From positions 1-28,928 of the forward strand of contig VBKY01000189.1 of the NCBI GenBank assembly GCA_005879255.1: a stretch of DNA of 28,928 bases, given 5' to 3'. Position 1 is the first letter of the stretch. Every line of letters begins with the position of its first letter. This document shows positions 8,120-16,628 of this stretch, piece after piece. The DNA is from Deltaproteobacteria bacterium. GTDB lineage: Bacteria; Desulfobacterota_B; Binatia; UBA9968. The notes beneath the pieces are model-generated. The model was given only the letters and a program-made list of their open reading frames with translations, ran no database searches and was not told the DNA's origin. Both the position numbers and the translations under genes were made by a program.

Positions 8120-9484
8120 CTAATTAAAGAGCAACTTCCAGCACTCATTTAATGAGGCGACGCCGCAAAGCTGAGGGTGTTTGATGTGCTTCAATTGAGC
8201 ACAATTACTCGCCGGCAGGATGCAGCGCTCGAAGCCAAGTTTCCCCGCTTCTTTGACACGCGCCTCCGCTTGTGAGATGCCGCGAATCTCTCCGGCCAGG
8301 CCGACTTCGCCAAAAAATACCGTCCTGGGATCGAGTGCCTCTTCCCGGCTGCTGGACGCCACCGCCGCAACAATGCCGAGATCGACAGCGGGCTCGTCGA
8401 CGTGGACGCCACCGGCGACGTTGACGAATATATCCTGGTCGAAAAATTTAGCGCCCATCTTTTTTTCTAAGACCTCAACGAGAAGCGCGACGCGATTGTG
8501 ATCGACCCCAATCGTGGTTCGCCGCGGTACGGCCAAGAATGATCGGCTGACGAGCGCCTGCAGCTCCACCAGGATCGGCCGCGTACCTTCCATACTGCAA
8601 ACGACCGCGGAACCGGCAACTTGCAGTGGCCTTTCCATTAGAAAGATTTCGGAGGGGTTACTGACTTCTTTCAGTCCCGCTTCCTTCATTTCGAAAACGC
8701 CGATCTCATTGGTCGAGCCGAAGCGATTCTTTACCGCGCGCAGAATGCGAAAGCTGTGGCCGCGCTCGCCTTCGAAATAGAGCACCGTGTCGACCATATG
8801 TTCGAGCAAACGCGGCCCGGCGATGGCGCCATCTTTAGTCACATGGCCGATCAGGAAGGTTGTCAGGCGGGTTTTTTTTGCCAGAACAATGATCGAACCG
8901 GAAGCTTCTCGTACTTGAGTGATGCTGCCGTGTGCCGAAGGTATCGCTGACGAAAAGATCGTCTGGACGGAATCGATCACCAGCAAGCCGGGCTTGATCT
9001 TCTTGATGTGGTCGAGAATGCGTTCGAGCGAAGTTTCGCTGAGCACGAGCAAATTCGGCGCGTCAATGTCGAGCCGCTCGGCGCGCATTTTGATTTGCCG
9101 CGGCGATTCTTCGCCCGACACGTAGAGACAGGTAAGTCCGTTTTGACTGACAGCGGCGAATGCCTGAAGGAGCAACGTCGATTTACCGATGCCCGGATCG
9201 CCGCCGATGAGAATTACCGAACCGGGGACGAGTCCGCCGCCGAGCACGCGATCAAATTCGCCGATGCCACAGAGCACGCGGCCTTCTTCAGAGGTATCGA
9301 TTTCATGAATCGGCGCGGGTTCTTCTTTCGTCCCAAGACTGAGCTCGCCGCGCGGCGTCGATGCTTTTTCAAAGCGCTCCTCGGCGAATGTGTTCCACTG
9401 ACCGCAATCAGGGCACTTGCCGAGCCACTTGGGCGACTGGTAGCCGCAACTCTGACAGGCGAAAATAGTTTTTGCTTTGGCCAT
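8120..9484 (-). CDS. radA: DNA repair protein RadA
   Basis: This is a full-length 454-residue RadA (Sms), the RecA-like helicase that drives branch migration in recombination and repair. The N-terminal zinc finger has Cys10, Cys13, Cys24 and Cys27. The Walker A motif GGDPGIGKST is followed by the RecA-like core. The RadA signature KNRFGSTNEIGVFEM is present, and the C-terminal region is Lon-like (LVEVLEKKMGAKFFDQDIFVNVAGG and on). ATG at 9484 starts the family's usual MAKAKTIFAC N-terminus. The gene is divergent from udgX across a 243-bp gap containing a repeat, and its 3' end faces the tRNA-Leu gene, which lies on the same strand. Confidence 0.97.
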   Translation of the reverse strand: MAKAKTIFACQSCGYQSPKWLGKCPDCGQWNTFAEERFEKASTPRGELSLGTKEEPAPIHEIDTSEEGRVLCGIGEFDRVLGGGLVPGSVILIGGDPGIGKSTLLLQAFAAVSQNGLTCLYVSGEESPRQIKMRAERLDIDAPNLLVLSETSLERILDHIKKIKPGLLVIDSVQTIFSSAIPSAHGSITQVREASGSIIVLAKKTRLTTFLIGHVTKDGAIAGPRLLEHMVDTVLYFEGERGHSFRILRAVKNRFGSTNEIGVFEMKEAGLKEVSNPSEIFLMERPLQVAGSAVVCSMEGTRPILVELQALVSRSFLAVPRRTTIGVDHNRVALLVEVLEKKMGAKFFDQDIFVNVAGGVHVDEPAVDLGIVAAVASSSREEALDPRTVFFGEVGLAGEIRGISQAEARVKEAGKLGFERCILPASNCAQLKHIKHPQLCGVASLNECWKLLFN

Positions 9485-9535
9485 TGGTCTTGACGCGCGC
9501 GTGATTCCGGTCTAGCGCAGCAAGCCACAGCAAAA

Positions 9536-9668
9536 GGGGAGAATGGGATTCATCGTAGAGGCACAGAGTACGCAGAGATTATTAATTTTAAACTCTCCCC
9601 TCCGTGTCCTCAGCGCTTCGGCCTTGAAAATTGCGGCTGATCCGTCCTTTGGCGGATCCGCGGTGAAT
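9536..9668. repeat. 133-nt dispersed repeat, copy 1
   Basis: This matches 11890-12022 without gaps, with 13 mismatches by my count (about 90% identity). It contains the near-palindrome gatccgtcctttggcggatc at 9639-9658 and ends in gcggtgaat. The left end, attcatcgt, is a degraded inverted copy of that end. It has no ORF of its own and fills most of the radA-udgX gap. Confidence 0.85.
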
Positions 9669-9727
9669 TATCCGACTCGGCGCCTGCCGATCTAGCTGTG
9701 GGTCAGTATGAGTGCTAATTTTTATTC

Positions 9728-10375
9728 ATGGCGGCGTTACAAAAAACCTCGGCTGCCGAATTCCTGCCCAAGCGGCATACTCTCGAAAGCTTGCGGGCCG
9801 CTGCACGTTCTTGCAAAGGGTGCGATCTGTACAAGAACGCCACCCAAACGGTTTTCGGCGAGGGGCCGAAAGACGCAAGCGTCATGCTCGTTGGTGAACA
9901 GCCAGGCGACATGGAAGATCGCCAGGGCCATCCGTTCGTCGGCCCGGCAGGTCGTCTTCTGGACAAAGCCCTCGCCGAAGCGCGTATTCCGCGCGACGAG
10001 GTCTATATCACCAACGCCGTCAAGCATTTCAAATGGATCCAGCGCGGCAAGCGACGCTTGCACCAAAAACCGTCGATCCGGCAAGTGGTAGCCTGTAAGC
10101 CTTGGCTGGAGGCAGAGATTGAAGTCGTTCATCCCAAGGTTATCGTGTGCTTGGGCGCCACAGCCGCGCTATCGATGGTCGGAAGGACCGTCCGCATTAC
10201 GCAAGAGCGGGGAAAGTTTTTCGACACTGACTCCGGCGCGGTGGTCTTCATCACTATCCATCCTTCGTCGATCTACAGGCTGCGCGAGAAAGACGAGCAA
10301 GAAAAAGAATATCGTCGGTTCGTGGCCGAAATGAAAACAGTGCAGCGCAAGCTGCGCAGCATCGCGGCTGCTTGA
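9728..10375 (+). CDS. UdgX-type uracil-DNA glycosylase
   Basis: The 215-residue protein belongs to the family 4-like, iron-sulfur uracil-DNA glycosylases. Cys29, Cys32, Cys123 and Cys141 are spaced as expected for the [4Fe-4S] ligands. The motifs GEQPGDMEDRQGHPFVGPAGR and KRRLHQKPS place it in the UdgX branch. In that branch the His of the KRR(I/L)H loop forms a covalent bond with the sugar after uracil is excised, locking the protein on the DNA. Here that residue is His112. The IHPSSIYR motif near the C-terminus is also present. ATG 9728 has no clear Shine-Dalgarno sequence. It stands alone between radA and the biotin genes. Covalent trapping is known for the mycobacterial family member and is inferred here. 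Confidence 0.88.
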   Translation: MAALQKTSAAEFLPKRHTLESLRAAARSCKGCDLYKNATQTVFGEGPKDASVMLVGEQPGDMEDRQGHPFVGPAGRLLDKALAEARIPRDEVYITNAVKHFKWIQRGKRRLHQKPSIRQVVACKPWLEAEIEVVHPKVIVCLGATAALSMVGRTVRITQERGKFFDTDSGAVVFITIHPSSIYRLREKDEQEKEYRRFVAEMKTVQRKLRSIAAA

Positions 10376-10441
10376 AGTTCTCGCTTTGGCGTCAGTTCCT
10401 CGCAGCTTGTTGCGTTGGTGGTTGGTAGCTCTGCCAAAGTC

Positions 10442-10520
10442 CGTCATTCCCGCATGCTTTTAGCGGGAATCCAGATGAATTTCGGGACTGGACCCCCGAT
10501 TAAAACATTCGGGGGTGACG
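10442..10520. repeat. Double stem-loop intergenic repeat (REP-like)
   Basis: Two perfect 8-bp hairpins lie in tandem. The first is ATTCCCGC (10446-10453) with GCGGGAAT (10463-10470). The second is ACCCCCGA (10492-10499) with TCGGGGGT (10509-10516). The form gtcattcccgc...gcgggaatccag is a widespread dispersed bacterial repeat. No T-run follows either hairpin, so neither is a typical terminator. It lies in the 301-bp udgX-bioF gap, where I see no other gene. Confidence 0.7.
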
Positions 10521-10652
10521 CTTGGGGGAAAGTTCCCGATGGCCTCGTGATAATCCAGCACCTTGCTGGGGTTGTTCATTCCGCCTCAACCAGAATCTTA
10601 CCGCATACTCTATTGGTGCAGCGTTCCCGCCGTATTGCGCCGCCGCCGCCCC

Positions 10653-10658
10653 TATAAT
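10653..10658 (+). promoter_or_regulatory. Candidate -10 box of bioF
   Basis: A perfect TATAAT lies 18 nt before the bioF ATG. Transcription from it would give a leader of only about a dozen bases, and no Shine-Dalgarno sequence is visible. No good -35 hexamer is seen 16-18 nt upstream. Confidence 0.3.
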
Positions 10659-10676
10659 ATCTAAGTAAGTCGACAA

Positions 10677-11837
10677 ATGGCCGCCGATACTATCCACGAT
10701 GAATTGCAAGCGATAAAGCAGGCATCCCTGTATCGCCGCTTGCGGCTTGTAGAAAATGATCAGGGACCGACTTTAATGCTCGATGGCCGAGAGGTCATCA
10801 ACTTTTCGTCGAATAATTACCTCGGCATCGCCAATCATCCGGCGCTTGCCGAGGCGGCAAAGAAGGCTATCGACCGCTATGGCTGCGGCTCGGGCGCCTC
10901 TCGTCTGATCTCCGGCAACATGACCTTACATGAGGAATTGGAAAACCGGCTCGCTGCGTTCAAAGCGACCGAAGCAGCGCTAGTATTCAATTCCGGCTTC
11001 CAGGCGAACACGGGAATTATCTCAACGTTGAGCGGCGATGGCGACGCGATTCTTAGCGACGCGCTCAATCACGCCAGCATCATCGACGGATGTCGTTTGT
11101 CACGCGCCAAGACGATTGTTTATGACCATGGCGATCTCGATCAGCTTGAAGACGGGCTTAAGCAGGTTACCAACGCCGGGCGCAAGTTGATTGTCACCGA
11201 GTCGATCTTCAGCATGGACGGTGATGAAGCTCCTTTGATTGCAATTGTCGAGCTCGCCGAGAAATATGACGCGATGGTGATGGTCGATGAGGCACACGCG
11301 ACCGGCATTTTTGGAGTGAATGGCGCGGGTGTCGTCGCCAAGTTAGGCTTGGGCGAGCGGGTGGCGGTGCAGATGGGCACATTGGGTAAAGCGCTCGGCG
11401 GATTCGGCGCCTATGTCGCCGGCAGCCGCACAGTGCGCGAGCTTTTGATCAACCGCTGTCGCAGTTTCATCTTTACGACATCTTTGCCGCCGGCGATCAT
11501 GGCGATGGCGATTGCGGCGATCGATTTGGTGGAACGCGAACCCGGGCGACGTGAAGCGCTATGGCATAACTGTCGAATGCTCAAAGAGGGATTGCGAGAG
11601 TTGGGATTTACGCCTGGTGCTAGCGAGAGCCCGATTTTGCCGCTCATTGTCGGCGACGCCGGCAAGTGCATGCAGTTCTCCGAGCGCTTGTTGGCGCAAG
11701 GAATTTTTGCCCAGGGCATTCGCCCGCCGACGGTGCCGCCCGGAACATCGCGCCTGCGGATCACGCTCATGTCTACGCACACCCGGGAACACATCGATCG
11801 CGCTTTAAAAGTGTTCCGGGACGTGAAAGGGCCGTGA
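10677..11837 (+). CDS. bioF: 8-amino-7-oxononanoate synthase
   Basis: The 386-residue PLP enzyme of the alpha-oxoamine synthase family condenses pimeloyl-thioester with L-alanine to give 8-amino-7-oxononanoate, CO2 and free carrier in biotin synthesis. The family signatures NFSSNNYLGIANHP, YGCGSGASRLISGN, VDEAHATGIFG and TLGKALGGFGAYVAGS are present, with Lys238 as the predicted PLP Schiff-base residue. The length is normal. The closely related 2-amino-3-ketobutyrate CoA ligase is the alternative, but bioA and bioD immediately downstream support BioF. ATG 10677 has no recognisable Shine-Dalgarno sequence; TATAAT lies 18 nt upstream. Confidence 0.93.
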   Translation: MAADTIHDELQAIKQASLYRRLRLVENDQGPTLMLDGREVINFSSNNYLGIANHPALAEAAKKAIDRYGCGSGASRLISGNMTLHEELENRLAAFKATEAALVFNSGFQANTGIISTLSGDGDAILSDALNHASIIDGCRLSRAKTIVYDHGDLDQLEDGLKQVTNAGRKLIVTESIFSMDGDEAPLIAIVELAEKYDAMVMVDEAHATGIFGVNGAGVVAKLGLGERVAVQMGTLGKALGGFGAYVAGSRTVRELLINRCRSFIFTTSLPPAIMAMAIAAIDLVEREPGRREALWHNCRMLKEGLRELGFTPGASESPILPLIVGDAGKCMQFSERLLAQGIFAQGIRPPTVPPGTSRLRITLMSTHTREHIDRALKVFRDVKGP

Positions 11838-11889
11838 TTGCGCTTACGAGTTAGAATTAATTTGCCTAGCGCGGCGAGCCCCAATCAAC

Positions 11890-12022
11890 GGGGAGAATGG
11901 GATTCACCGCAGAGGCACAGAGCACGCAGAGATTATTAATTTTAGACTCTCACCTCGGCGTCCTCAGCGTCTCAGCCTTAAAAGTTGTGGCTGATCCGTC
12001 CTTTGGCGGATCCGCGGTGAAT
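11890..12022. repeat. 133-nt dispersed repeat, copy 2
   Basis: This is the second copy of the 9536-9668 repeat, the same length with about 90% identity. Its ends form a 9-bp inverted repeat, attcaccgc (11902-11910) and gcggtgaat (12014-12022), with the near-palindrome at 11993-12012 inside. It occupies most of the bioF-bioA gap and stops 14 nt before the bioA ATG, so it forms most of the bioA leader. Confidence 0.85.
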
Positions 12023-12036
12023 GCAAAAAAAAAGAC

Positions 12037-13395
12037 ATGACGACGTATTACGAAAAGCTAAGGCAGCTCGACCACAGTTATCTTTGGCACCCGTTCACGC
12101 AGATGCAGGAGTGGATGGGCGAAGAGCCATGCATTATCAGCCGGGGCGACGGCCATTACTTGATCGATGTCCAAGGTCGGAAGTACTTGGACGGCGTTTC
12201 GTCGCTCTGGTGCAATGTCCACGGACATCGAAAGAAAGAAATCGATGAGGCGATCAAAGAACAGCTGGACCGCATCGCTCATTCGACATTTCTCGGAGTC
12301 AGCCATGTGCCCGGTATTCAACTCGCGCAAAAATTGGTGGAGATCGCGCCCAAGAGTTTGAAGCGGGTTTTCTATTCGGACAATGGCGCGACCGCGGTCG
12401 AGATCGCCCTGAAAATGGCGATTCAATATTGGCAACTCAAGGGCGAAGGCAGGCGGACGCAGATCGCTTCACTCGCGGAATCGTACCACGGTGACACCGT
12501 GGGCTCGATGAGCATGGGCTATTCCGAAACTTTTCACCGATTTTACAAGGATCTACTCTTTCCCGTACTGCGACTCACGCCGCCTCATGTATTCCGCTAT
12601 TACCAGGGAATGAGCGAAGATCAGGCTCTTGAAGCTGCCATCAAAGATGCCCAGAAGAAACTTTCTCAGAATGAAAGTAATCTAGCCAGCCTGGTCATGG
12701 AGCCGCTGATGCAAGGCGCGGCGGGGATGTGGGCGCAGCCGGCGGGCTACGTCCATGCGCTCGGCGAAATCTGCCGGCGGCACGGTATTCTTTTCATTCT
12801 CGATGAAGTGGCCACGGGCTTCGGCCGCACAGGAAAAATGTTTGCTTGCGAACACGCCGGAGTGACGCCGGACATTCTTTGCTTGGCCAAGGGCATCACC
12901 GGCGGCTATTTGCCGCTCGCGGCGACATTGACAACAGAAGAAATATTTTCGGCGTTCCTGGGCGAGTACAAAGAATTCAAAACTTTTTTCCACGGCCACA
13001 CCTACACCGGCAATCCGCTCGGTTGCGCTGCGGCAATCGCGAGCCTGGAACTGTTTGAAAAGGAAGATATCCTGGAAAAGATGCAGTCGCGAATCGAGTA
13101 CTTGCAGAAACGATTGTCCGAAGATTTTTTCACGCATCCGCATGTGAGTGACGTACGCCATTGGGGATACATGATCGGCATCGAATTGGTCGAGGACAAA
13201 AGCCGGCGCAAGAGCTACGCGCCGGAGCTAAGGATGGGTCACAAAGTCATTCGTGAAGCGCGCAATCACAGCGTCATGATTCGCCCCCTGGGCGATGTCA
13301 TTGTTCTCATGCCGCCGTTGAGCATTTCCGACGATGAGCTCGCAGTGCTGGTCGATGTCACTCTTAACTGCATCCGTACGGCGACGGCGGATTGA
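12037..13395 (+). CDS. bioA: Adenosylmethionine-8-amino-7-oxononanoate aminotransferase
   Basis: The 452-residue class III PLP aminotransferase converts 8-amino-7-oxononanoate to 7,8-diaminopelargonate using S-adenosylmethionine as amino donor. The N-terminal [16 protein letters not shown] is typical of BioA. The core has [29 protein letters not shown] and [18 protein letters not shown], with PLP Lys285 in [15 protein letters not shown] and [15 protein letters not shown] following. Length and both ends look complete. The ATG follows an A-rich stretch with no Shine-Dalgarno sequence; the 133-nt repeat abuts it. The substrate follows from the BioA signatures and the flanking bioF and bioD. Confidence 0.95.
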   Translation: MTTYYEKLRQLDHSYLWHPFTQMQEWMGEEPCIISRGDGHYLIDVQGRKYLDGVSSLWCNVHGHRKKEIDEAIKEQLDRIAHSTFLGVSHVPGIQLAQKLVEIAPKSLKRVFYSDNGATAVEIALKMAIQYWQLKGEGRRTQIASLAESYHGDTVGSMSMGYSETFHRFYKDLLFPVLRLTPPHVFRYYQGMSEDQALEAAIKDAQKKLSQNESNLASLVMEPLMQGAAGMWAQPAGYVHALGEICRRHGILFILDEVATGFGRTGKMFACEHAGVTPDILCLAKGITGGYLPLAATLTTEEIFSAFLGEYKEFKTFFHGHTYTGNPLGCAAAIASLELFEKEDILEKMQSRIEYLQKRLSEDFFTHPHVSDVRHWGYMIGIELVEDKSRRKSYAPELRMGHKVIREARNHSVMIRPLGDVIVLMPPLSISDDELAVLVDVTLNCIRTATAD

Positions 13396-13440
13396 CCAAA
13401 ATGGACCGCGTTCTTACGTGTTCGAGGAAAGCATGGAGAA

Positions 13441-13510
13441 TTGAGGATGGCGGATCGATCCTCCATTCTCGATCTCCGATCCTCGACCTTCGTTCGTCGA
13501 GGTTGGGGTT
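13441..13510. repeat. Dispersed GATCCTC-type repeat, bioD leader
   Basis: A run of related ggatcgatcctcc / gatctccgatcctcg units ends in tcctcgaccttcg. The same 13-nt end and similar preceding units occur at 19752-19831 upstream of larC. It fills the bioA-bioD gap. Confidence 0.6.
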
Positions 13511-13513
13511 TTG

Positions 13514-14230
13514 ATGGGTAGCGGTATTCTTATCACTGGCACGGATACCGACGTTGGCAAGACCGTCGTCACTGCAAGCTTGGCCGCGCTGCTCTGTGAC
13601 GTTGGCTACCGCGTCGGTGTTATGAAGCCGGTGGAAACCGGTTGCCAAGAAATCGATGGGGAACTGATCCCGGAGGACGCAAGACTCTTGAAAGAGGCCT
13701 CGCACTGCGGCGAGCCCATCGCCGCCATTTGCCCCTACCGATTGCGCGAGCCGCTAGCACCGAGTATCGCCGCTGAGCGAGCCGGGGTGAAGATCGATGT
13801 CGATCATCTGCTCAACGTTTATCAAGAGATTAGCACGAGGCATGACATTACGTTGGTCGAGGGTGCAGGGGGTTTAATGGTGCCGCTCTTGCCGAGCTAC
13901 ACCTATGCCGACTTCGCCCACGTGTTGAATCTTCCCGTCATTGTGGTAGCGGCGAATAAACTCGGAGCTATCAATCATCTGCTGCTTACGTTAGAGCACG
14001 CAAGCTGCAAAGGTTTGAGCGTGCTCGGCTACGTGCTCAATCGCATCTCAAACGAAAGGTCGCTTGCCGCCGAGACCAATCGCGAGGTCTTGTCCGGCTT
14101 GACCGGATTTCAATGCTTGGGCGAATTGCCATTTATTGAAACGGCGCAGGTAGGAGAAACATTTCCTTTGGATGTGTTCGAGGCGGAATTCGACCTTCGA
14201 ACGATGGTGTCGGCCCTGCTACGCCAGTGA
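13514..14230 (+). CDS. bioD: Dethiobiotin synthetase
   Basis: The 238-residue P-loop ATPase closes the ureido ring of dethiobiotin from 7,8-diaminopelargonate, CO2 and ATP. It has the BioD P-loop GTDTDVGKT near the N-terminus, MKPVETGC, the VEGAGGLMVPL motif and VVAANKLGAINHLLLT. ATG 13514 is preferred over the adjacent TTG 13511. Purine-rich gaggttgggg just upstream may serve as the ribosome site. It is the third consecutive biotin gene; bioB is not in the window. Confidence 0.94.
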   Translation: MGSGILITGTDTDVGKTVVTASLAALLCDVGYRVGVMKPVETGCQEIDGELIPEDARLLKEASHCGEPIAAICPYRLREPLAPSIAAERAGVKIDVDHLLNVYQEISTRHDITLVEGAGGLMVPLLPSYTYADFAHVLNLPVIVVAANKLGAINHLLLTLEHASCKGLSVLGYVLNRISNERSLAAETNREVLSGLTGFQCLGELPFIETAQVGETFPLDVFEAEFDLRTMVSALLRQ

Positions 14231-14267
14231 CACGACTTGCATGACTGCGCGCTAACTGAAAGCACTG

Positions 14268-14723
14268 ATGAAAATTGGAGCCTTGATTGCGATCGTTGCC
14301 GCGATTTTCTATTTCGGTGTGAACCGGTCGGTTCAAGCCGCCGACAAAGTCGTCATATCGTACAGTAGCCGGAGCTACGCATTCCTGCCGGCGCAGGTGG
14401 CGGCGGCAAAAGGATTCTTCAAAGATGAGAATTTGGAGCCGCTGCTGATCCAAATGCGCAGCCAGGTCACAGTTCCAGCGCTCATGAGCGGCGAAGTCCA
14501 TTTCACGTTAAGCTTCGGCAACATTATCGGCAGCGCCATGCAGGGCATGCCGTTCAAAATTCTCGCGGTGTTGACCGACAAGCCGCTGCATAGTCTCGTC
14601 GCACGCCCGGAAATAAAAACCATCAATGACTTGCGCGGCAAGCGAATCGGCACGCAAAAAGAATCGGCGGCTCCGACCACCTTGCGGCGGAAGCGATCCT
14701 TCAAGCCAAAGGGCTCGATGTGA
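14268..14723 (+). CDS. NMT1/SsuA-like solute-binding protein, N-terminal part (frameshifted)
   Basis: This is the 5' part of an ABC-transporter periplasmic solute-binding protein of the NMT1/THI5/SsuA type. A signal peptide of about 24 residues ends VQA before ADKVVISY. The N-lobe has YAFLPAQVAAAKGFFKDENLEP, then ALMSGEVHFTLSFGN and INDLRGKRIGT. After that the frame departs from the family and ends at 14723. The correct continuation RIGGSDHLAAEAILQAKG is present in another frame starting at the A-run 14656-14660. Such proteins bind sulfonates, pyrimidines or other small organics; the ligand here cannot be told. No permease or ATPase genes are next to it. Confidence 0.85.
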   Translation: MKIGALIAIVAAIFYFGVNRSVQAADKVVISYSSRSYAFLPAQVAAAKGFFKDENLEPLLIQMRSQVTVPALMSGEVHFTLSFGNIIGSAMQGMPFKILAVLTDKPLHSLVARPEIKTINDLRGKRIGTQKESAAPTTLRRKRSFKPKGSM

Positions 14724-15235
14724 AAGACGTTCAGTTCGTCACTTTCGCTGGAGACGAACCGGTGCGCGTGGAAATTCTAAAAAAGGGTCTTGTCGACGCC
14801 ATTTGCACTGTGCCGCCCGGCCCCGTGCGTCTCGCGCGGGAAGGATACAACGTTCTCGGCGGCCCGAAGGATCTGAAGATCGGCAGTCCGATTTCCGCCG
14901 TGGCGGTCACGGACTCACGGCTCAAGAGCAATCACGAAGAAACAAAAAAAGTTTTGCGCGCAGTTTTGCGCGGGCTACGATTCATGCACGAACGTAAAGA
15001 AGATACGATTCAGATTATGAGCCGGTGGTTGAACCAAACTGCCGACGTGGCGCGAGATTCCTACGACTCGATTCTCCCGTCATTCAGTCTCGACGGCAGC
15101 ACCGCAGACAAGACCTTCGAGTTCGCGATCGAGTCACGCAAAGCGACTGTGCGAACCGATAAGCCGATTCCGCTTTCGCAAGTGCGCGACCTCACGCTCC
15201 TACGGGAAGTGCAAAAGGAGTTGCGAATGCACTGA
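14720..15235 (+). CDS. NMT1/SsuA-like solute-binding protein, C-terminal part (frameshifted)
   Basis: This is the 3' part of the same solute-binding protein, open from GTG 14720 but homologous from about 14661 onward (IGGSDHLAAEAILQAKGLDV). It contains the C-lobe: LKKGLVDAICTVPPGPVRLAREG, then KSNHEETKKVLRAVLRGLRFMHERKE, as is usual in NMT1-type proteins. Adding one base to the A-run at 14656-14660 would join both parts into one protein of about 322 residues, a normal length. So it is either a recent pseudogene or a sequence error. Confidence 0.8.
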   Translation: MKDVQFVTFAGDEPVRVEILKKGLVDAICTVPPGPVRLAREGYNVLGGPKDLKIGSPISAVAVTDSRLKSNHEETKKVLRAVLRGLRFMHERKEDTIQIMSRWLNQTADVARDSYDSILPSFSLDGSTADKTFEFAIESRKATVRTDKPIPLSQVRDLTLLREVQKELRMH

Positions 15236-15336
15236 TTCACCGGGGTGTCCGACTGGAGCCAGTCGATCAACGTTGAATGTCAAAAGTAAATCGCCACCTT
15301 TTTTCCTCAACGATCAGGATAGCGGTATATAATTCT

Positions 15337-15360
15337 TTCCAAGTTTTAATTGGAATTTTT
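15337..15360 (+). terminator. Possible weak rho-independent terminator
   Basis: The stem TTCCAA (15337-15342) pairs with TTGGAA (15350-15355) around a 7-nt loop, followed by five T. It lies about 100 nt after the solute-binding gene on the plus strand. The stem is short and AT-rich. Confidence 0.3.
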
Positions 15361-15410
15361 GAAAGATACGCAAGATTAGAAAGCCCGACCCCAGTCACCG
15401 ATTCGTACCG

Positions 15411-16562
15411 TCACAGACGTCCAACGGGTCGTACGCCCGACTTTAATAGCGCGACCTGCTGGGTCGTAAATGGTGCATCAAACAGATACTGGCGCTCCTG
15501 GTAAACACGGAAGAAGTCCGCGATGAAGTGCATGCGATCGGTGAAGTCAGCCCAATCCTCCGCGCCGCTCTTATTCAAGCTATCCGGAGTCACGTCAACC
15601 CGCGCGAGCATTTCTCTCAGCCTCGCATTGCGGATCTGCTTCAGCGCTTGTGGAAATGTTCCCGGCAGATCTCGTCCCAGGCGAAGCACCTCTGTAGCGG
15701 ACAGATGAAGCGCCATCAAATGATCGGTAATGACTTGTCGAATCAGCCGGTTTACCTCTCGGGTTAGCCGGGCAAACACGGCATCCAAATACGACCGGTG
15801 ATCCGGCAGCACGTCCCCGCGGGCACGAATATAGAAATCCGGCAGTAGAAGGATCAAAAAATTGCGCTTCAATGCTGCGGCATCACCGAGCGATACGTTA
15901 AGCGCCTCGGCGATTTCGGGTTGAAGGCGAATCTGCTCGTGAAAGCCGGCGGAAAGATTAGCCAGCAACATCAGCTCAACTTTGTCTTTGCCAGTCTGGA
16001 AGCGAGCCTCGCAGTATGTCGTGAACGCTTCGCTCAGCAGTCGTTGTCCGTCCGGCGGTTCCCCCGGACGCAGCGCGGCACAGAAGCGCGCCGCCTTGTC
16101 ACGATCGAAATGGGCATCGTCACGAAAGAAGTCAATAAAGCGGGCGAACTCGCGGCCAATTTCCTCAAAGACCTTCTTGTTGCCTCGGGCAACGGCATCG
16201 CCAGCGTGCTTGAATGCTGCGGTAGGATTGAGTGCCCGAAGAATTGCCTCGCTGGGCACGTGAGCCGGCAATTTCGCACCGATGCTCTTGAGATGGCTCG
16301 CAATGTCCTCGAGAGCGGCTGAAACCTCAGCTGAAAGATAAAAGCGTTCCTCGAAGGCTCGGATCAGATCTTCCTGGCGGATGGTTTGTCCTGCTTGTTT
16401 CGAGGCCCATGTCGCAAAGGTGGACCAGTTAGCGGAATAGCCGCTCAGTACGGCGACGGACTGAGAGATCTCATGGTAGCACTGCGTGATCTGTAGATTA
16501 CGTATGATGGGATCGCCGAGCCGGGCGATCCGTTCTATCTCGTCAACGGTCGGTACGATCAT
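15411..16562 (-). CDS. Unrecognised 383-residue protein, probably mostly helical
   Basis: I do not recognise this protein. ATG 16562 is chosen; TTG 16571 would add three residues (MDP). It has no signal peptide and no long hydrophobic stretch except a short [11 protein letters not shown] near residue 240, so it is probably cytoplasmic. It is rich in Ala, Leu, Arg and Glu and looks helical. Recognisable landmarks are [13 protein letters not shown] near the N-terminus, [25 protein letters not shown] in the middle, and [20 protein letters not shown] followed by [20 protein letters not shown] at the end. Conserved-looking His, Cys and Asp residues are present but no known catalytic motif. It is last in a minus-strand series, 66 nt after a solute-binding remnant. 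No function is proposed. Confidence 0.7.
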   Translation of the reverse strand: MIVPTVDEIERIARLGDPIIRNLQITQCYHEISQSVAVLSGYSANWSTFATWASKQAGQTIRQEDLIRAFEERFYLSAEVSAALEDIASHLKSIGAKLPAHVPSEAILRALNPTAAFKHAGDAVARGNKKVFEEIGREFARFIDFFRDDAHFDRDKAARFCAALRPGEPPDGQRLLSEAFTTYCEARFQTGKDKVELMLLANLSAGFHEQIRLQPEIAEALNVSLGDAAALKRNFLILLLPDFYIRARGDVLPDHRSYLDAVFARLTREVNRLIRQVITDHLMALHLSATEVLRLGRDLPGTFPQALKQIRNARLREMLARVDVTPDSLNKSGAEDWADFTDRMHFIADFFRVYQERQYLFDAPFTTQQVALLKSGVRPVGRL

Positions 16563-16628
16563 AGGATCCAATCAAGTGTCACGAAGAAGCGCGCCCCAAA
16601 GCCTTCTCGCGCTGTTTTTTTGTGCGAT

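Noticed and set aside
7927..8148. Minus-strand 73-residue frame across the tRNA
   Set aside because: The translated segment VVEWQTRRTQNPVG is simply the tRNA-Leu gene read as protein, a common false gene.
9008..9493. Plus-strand 161-residue frame opposite radA
   Set aside because: It lies entirely antisense to a well-supported radA and shows no family features; it is a codon-bias shadow.
9536..12022. CRISPR array
   Set aside because: The repeats are 133 nt, only two, and far apart; no spacer-repeat periodicity is seen anywhere in the window.
12021..12248. Small frame from the ATG at the end of the 133-nt repeat
   Set aside because: It overlaps bioA in another frame and has no family features.
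15250..15265. Palindrome cgactggagccagtcg as a terminator
   Set aside because: It has a 2-nt loop and no T-run; the hairpin at 15337-15360 fits better.
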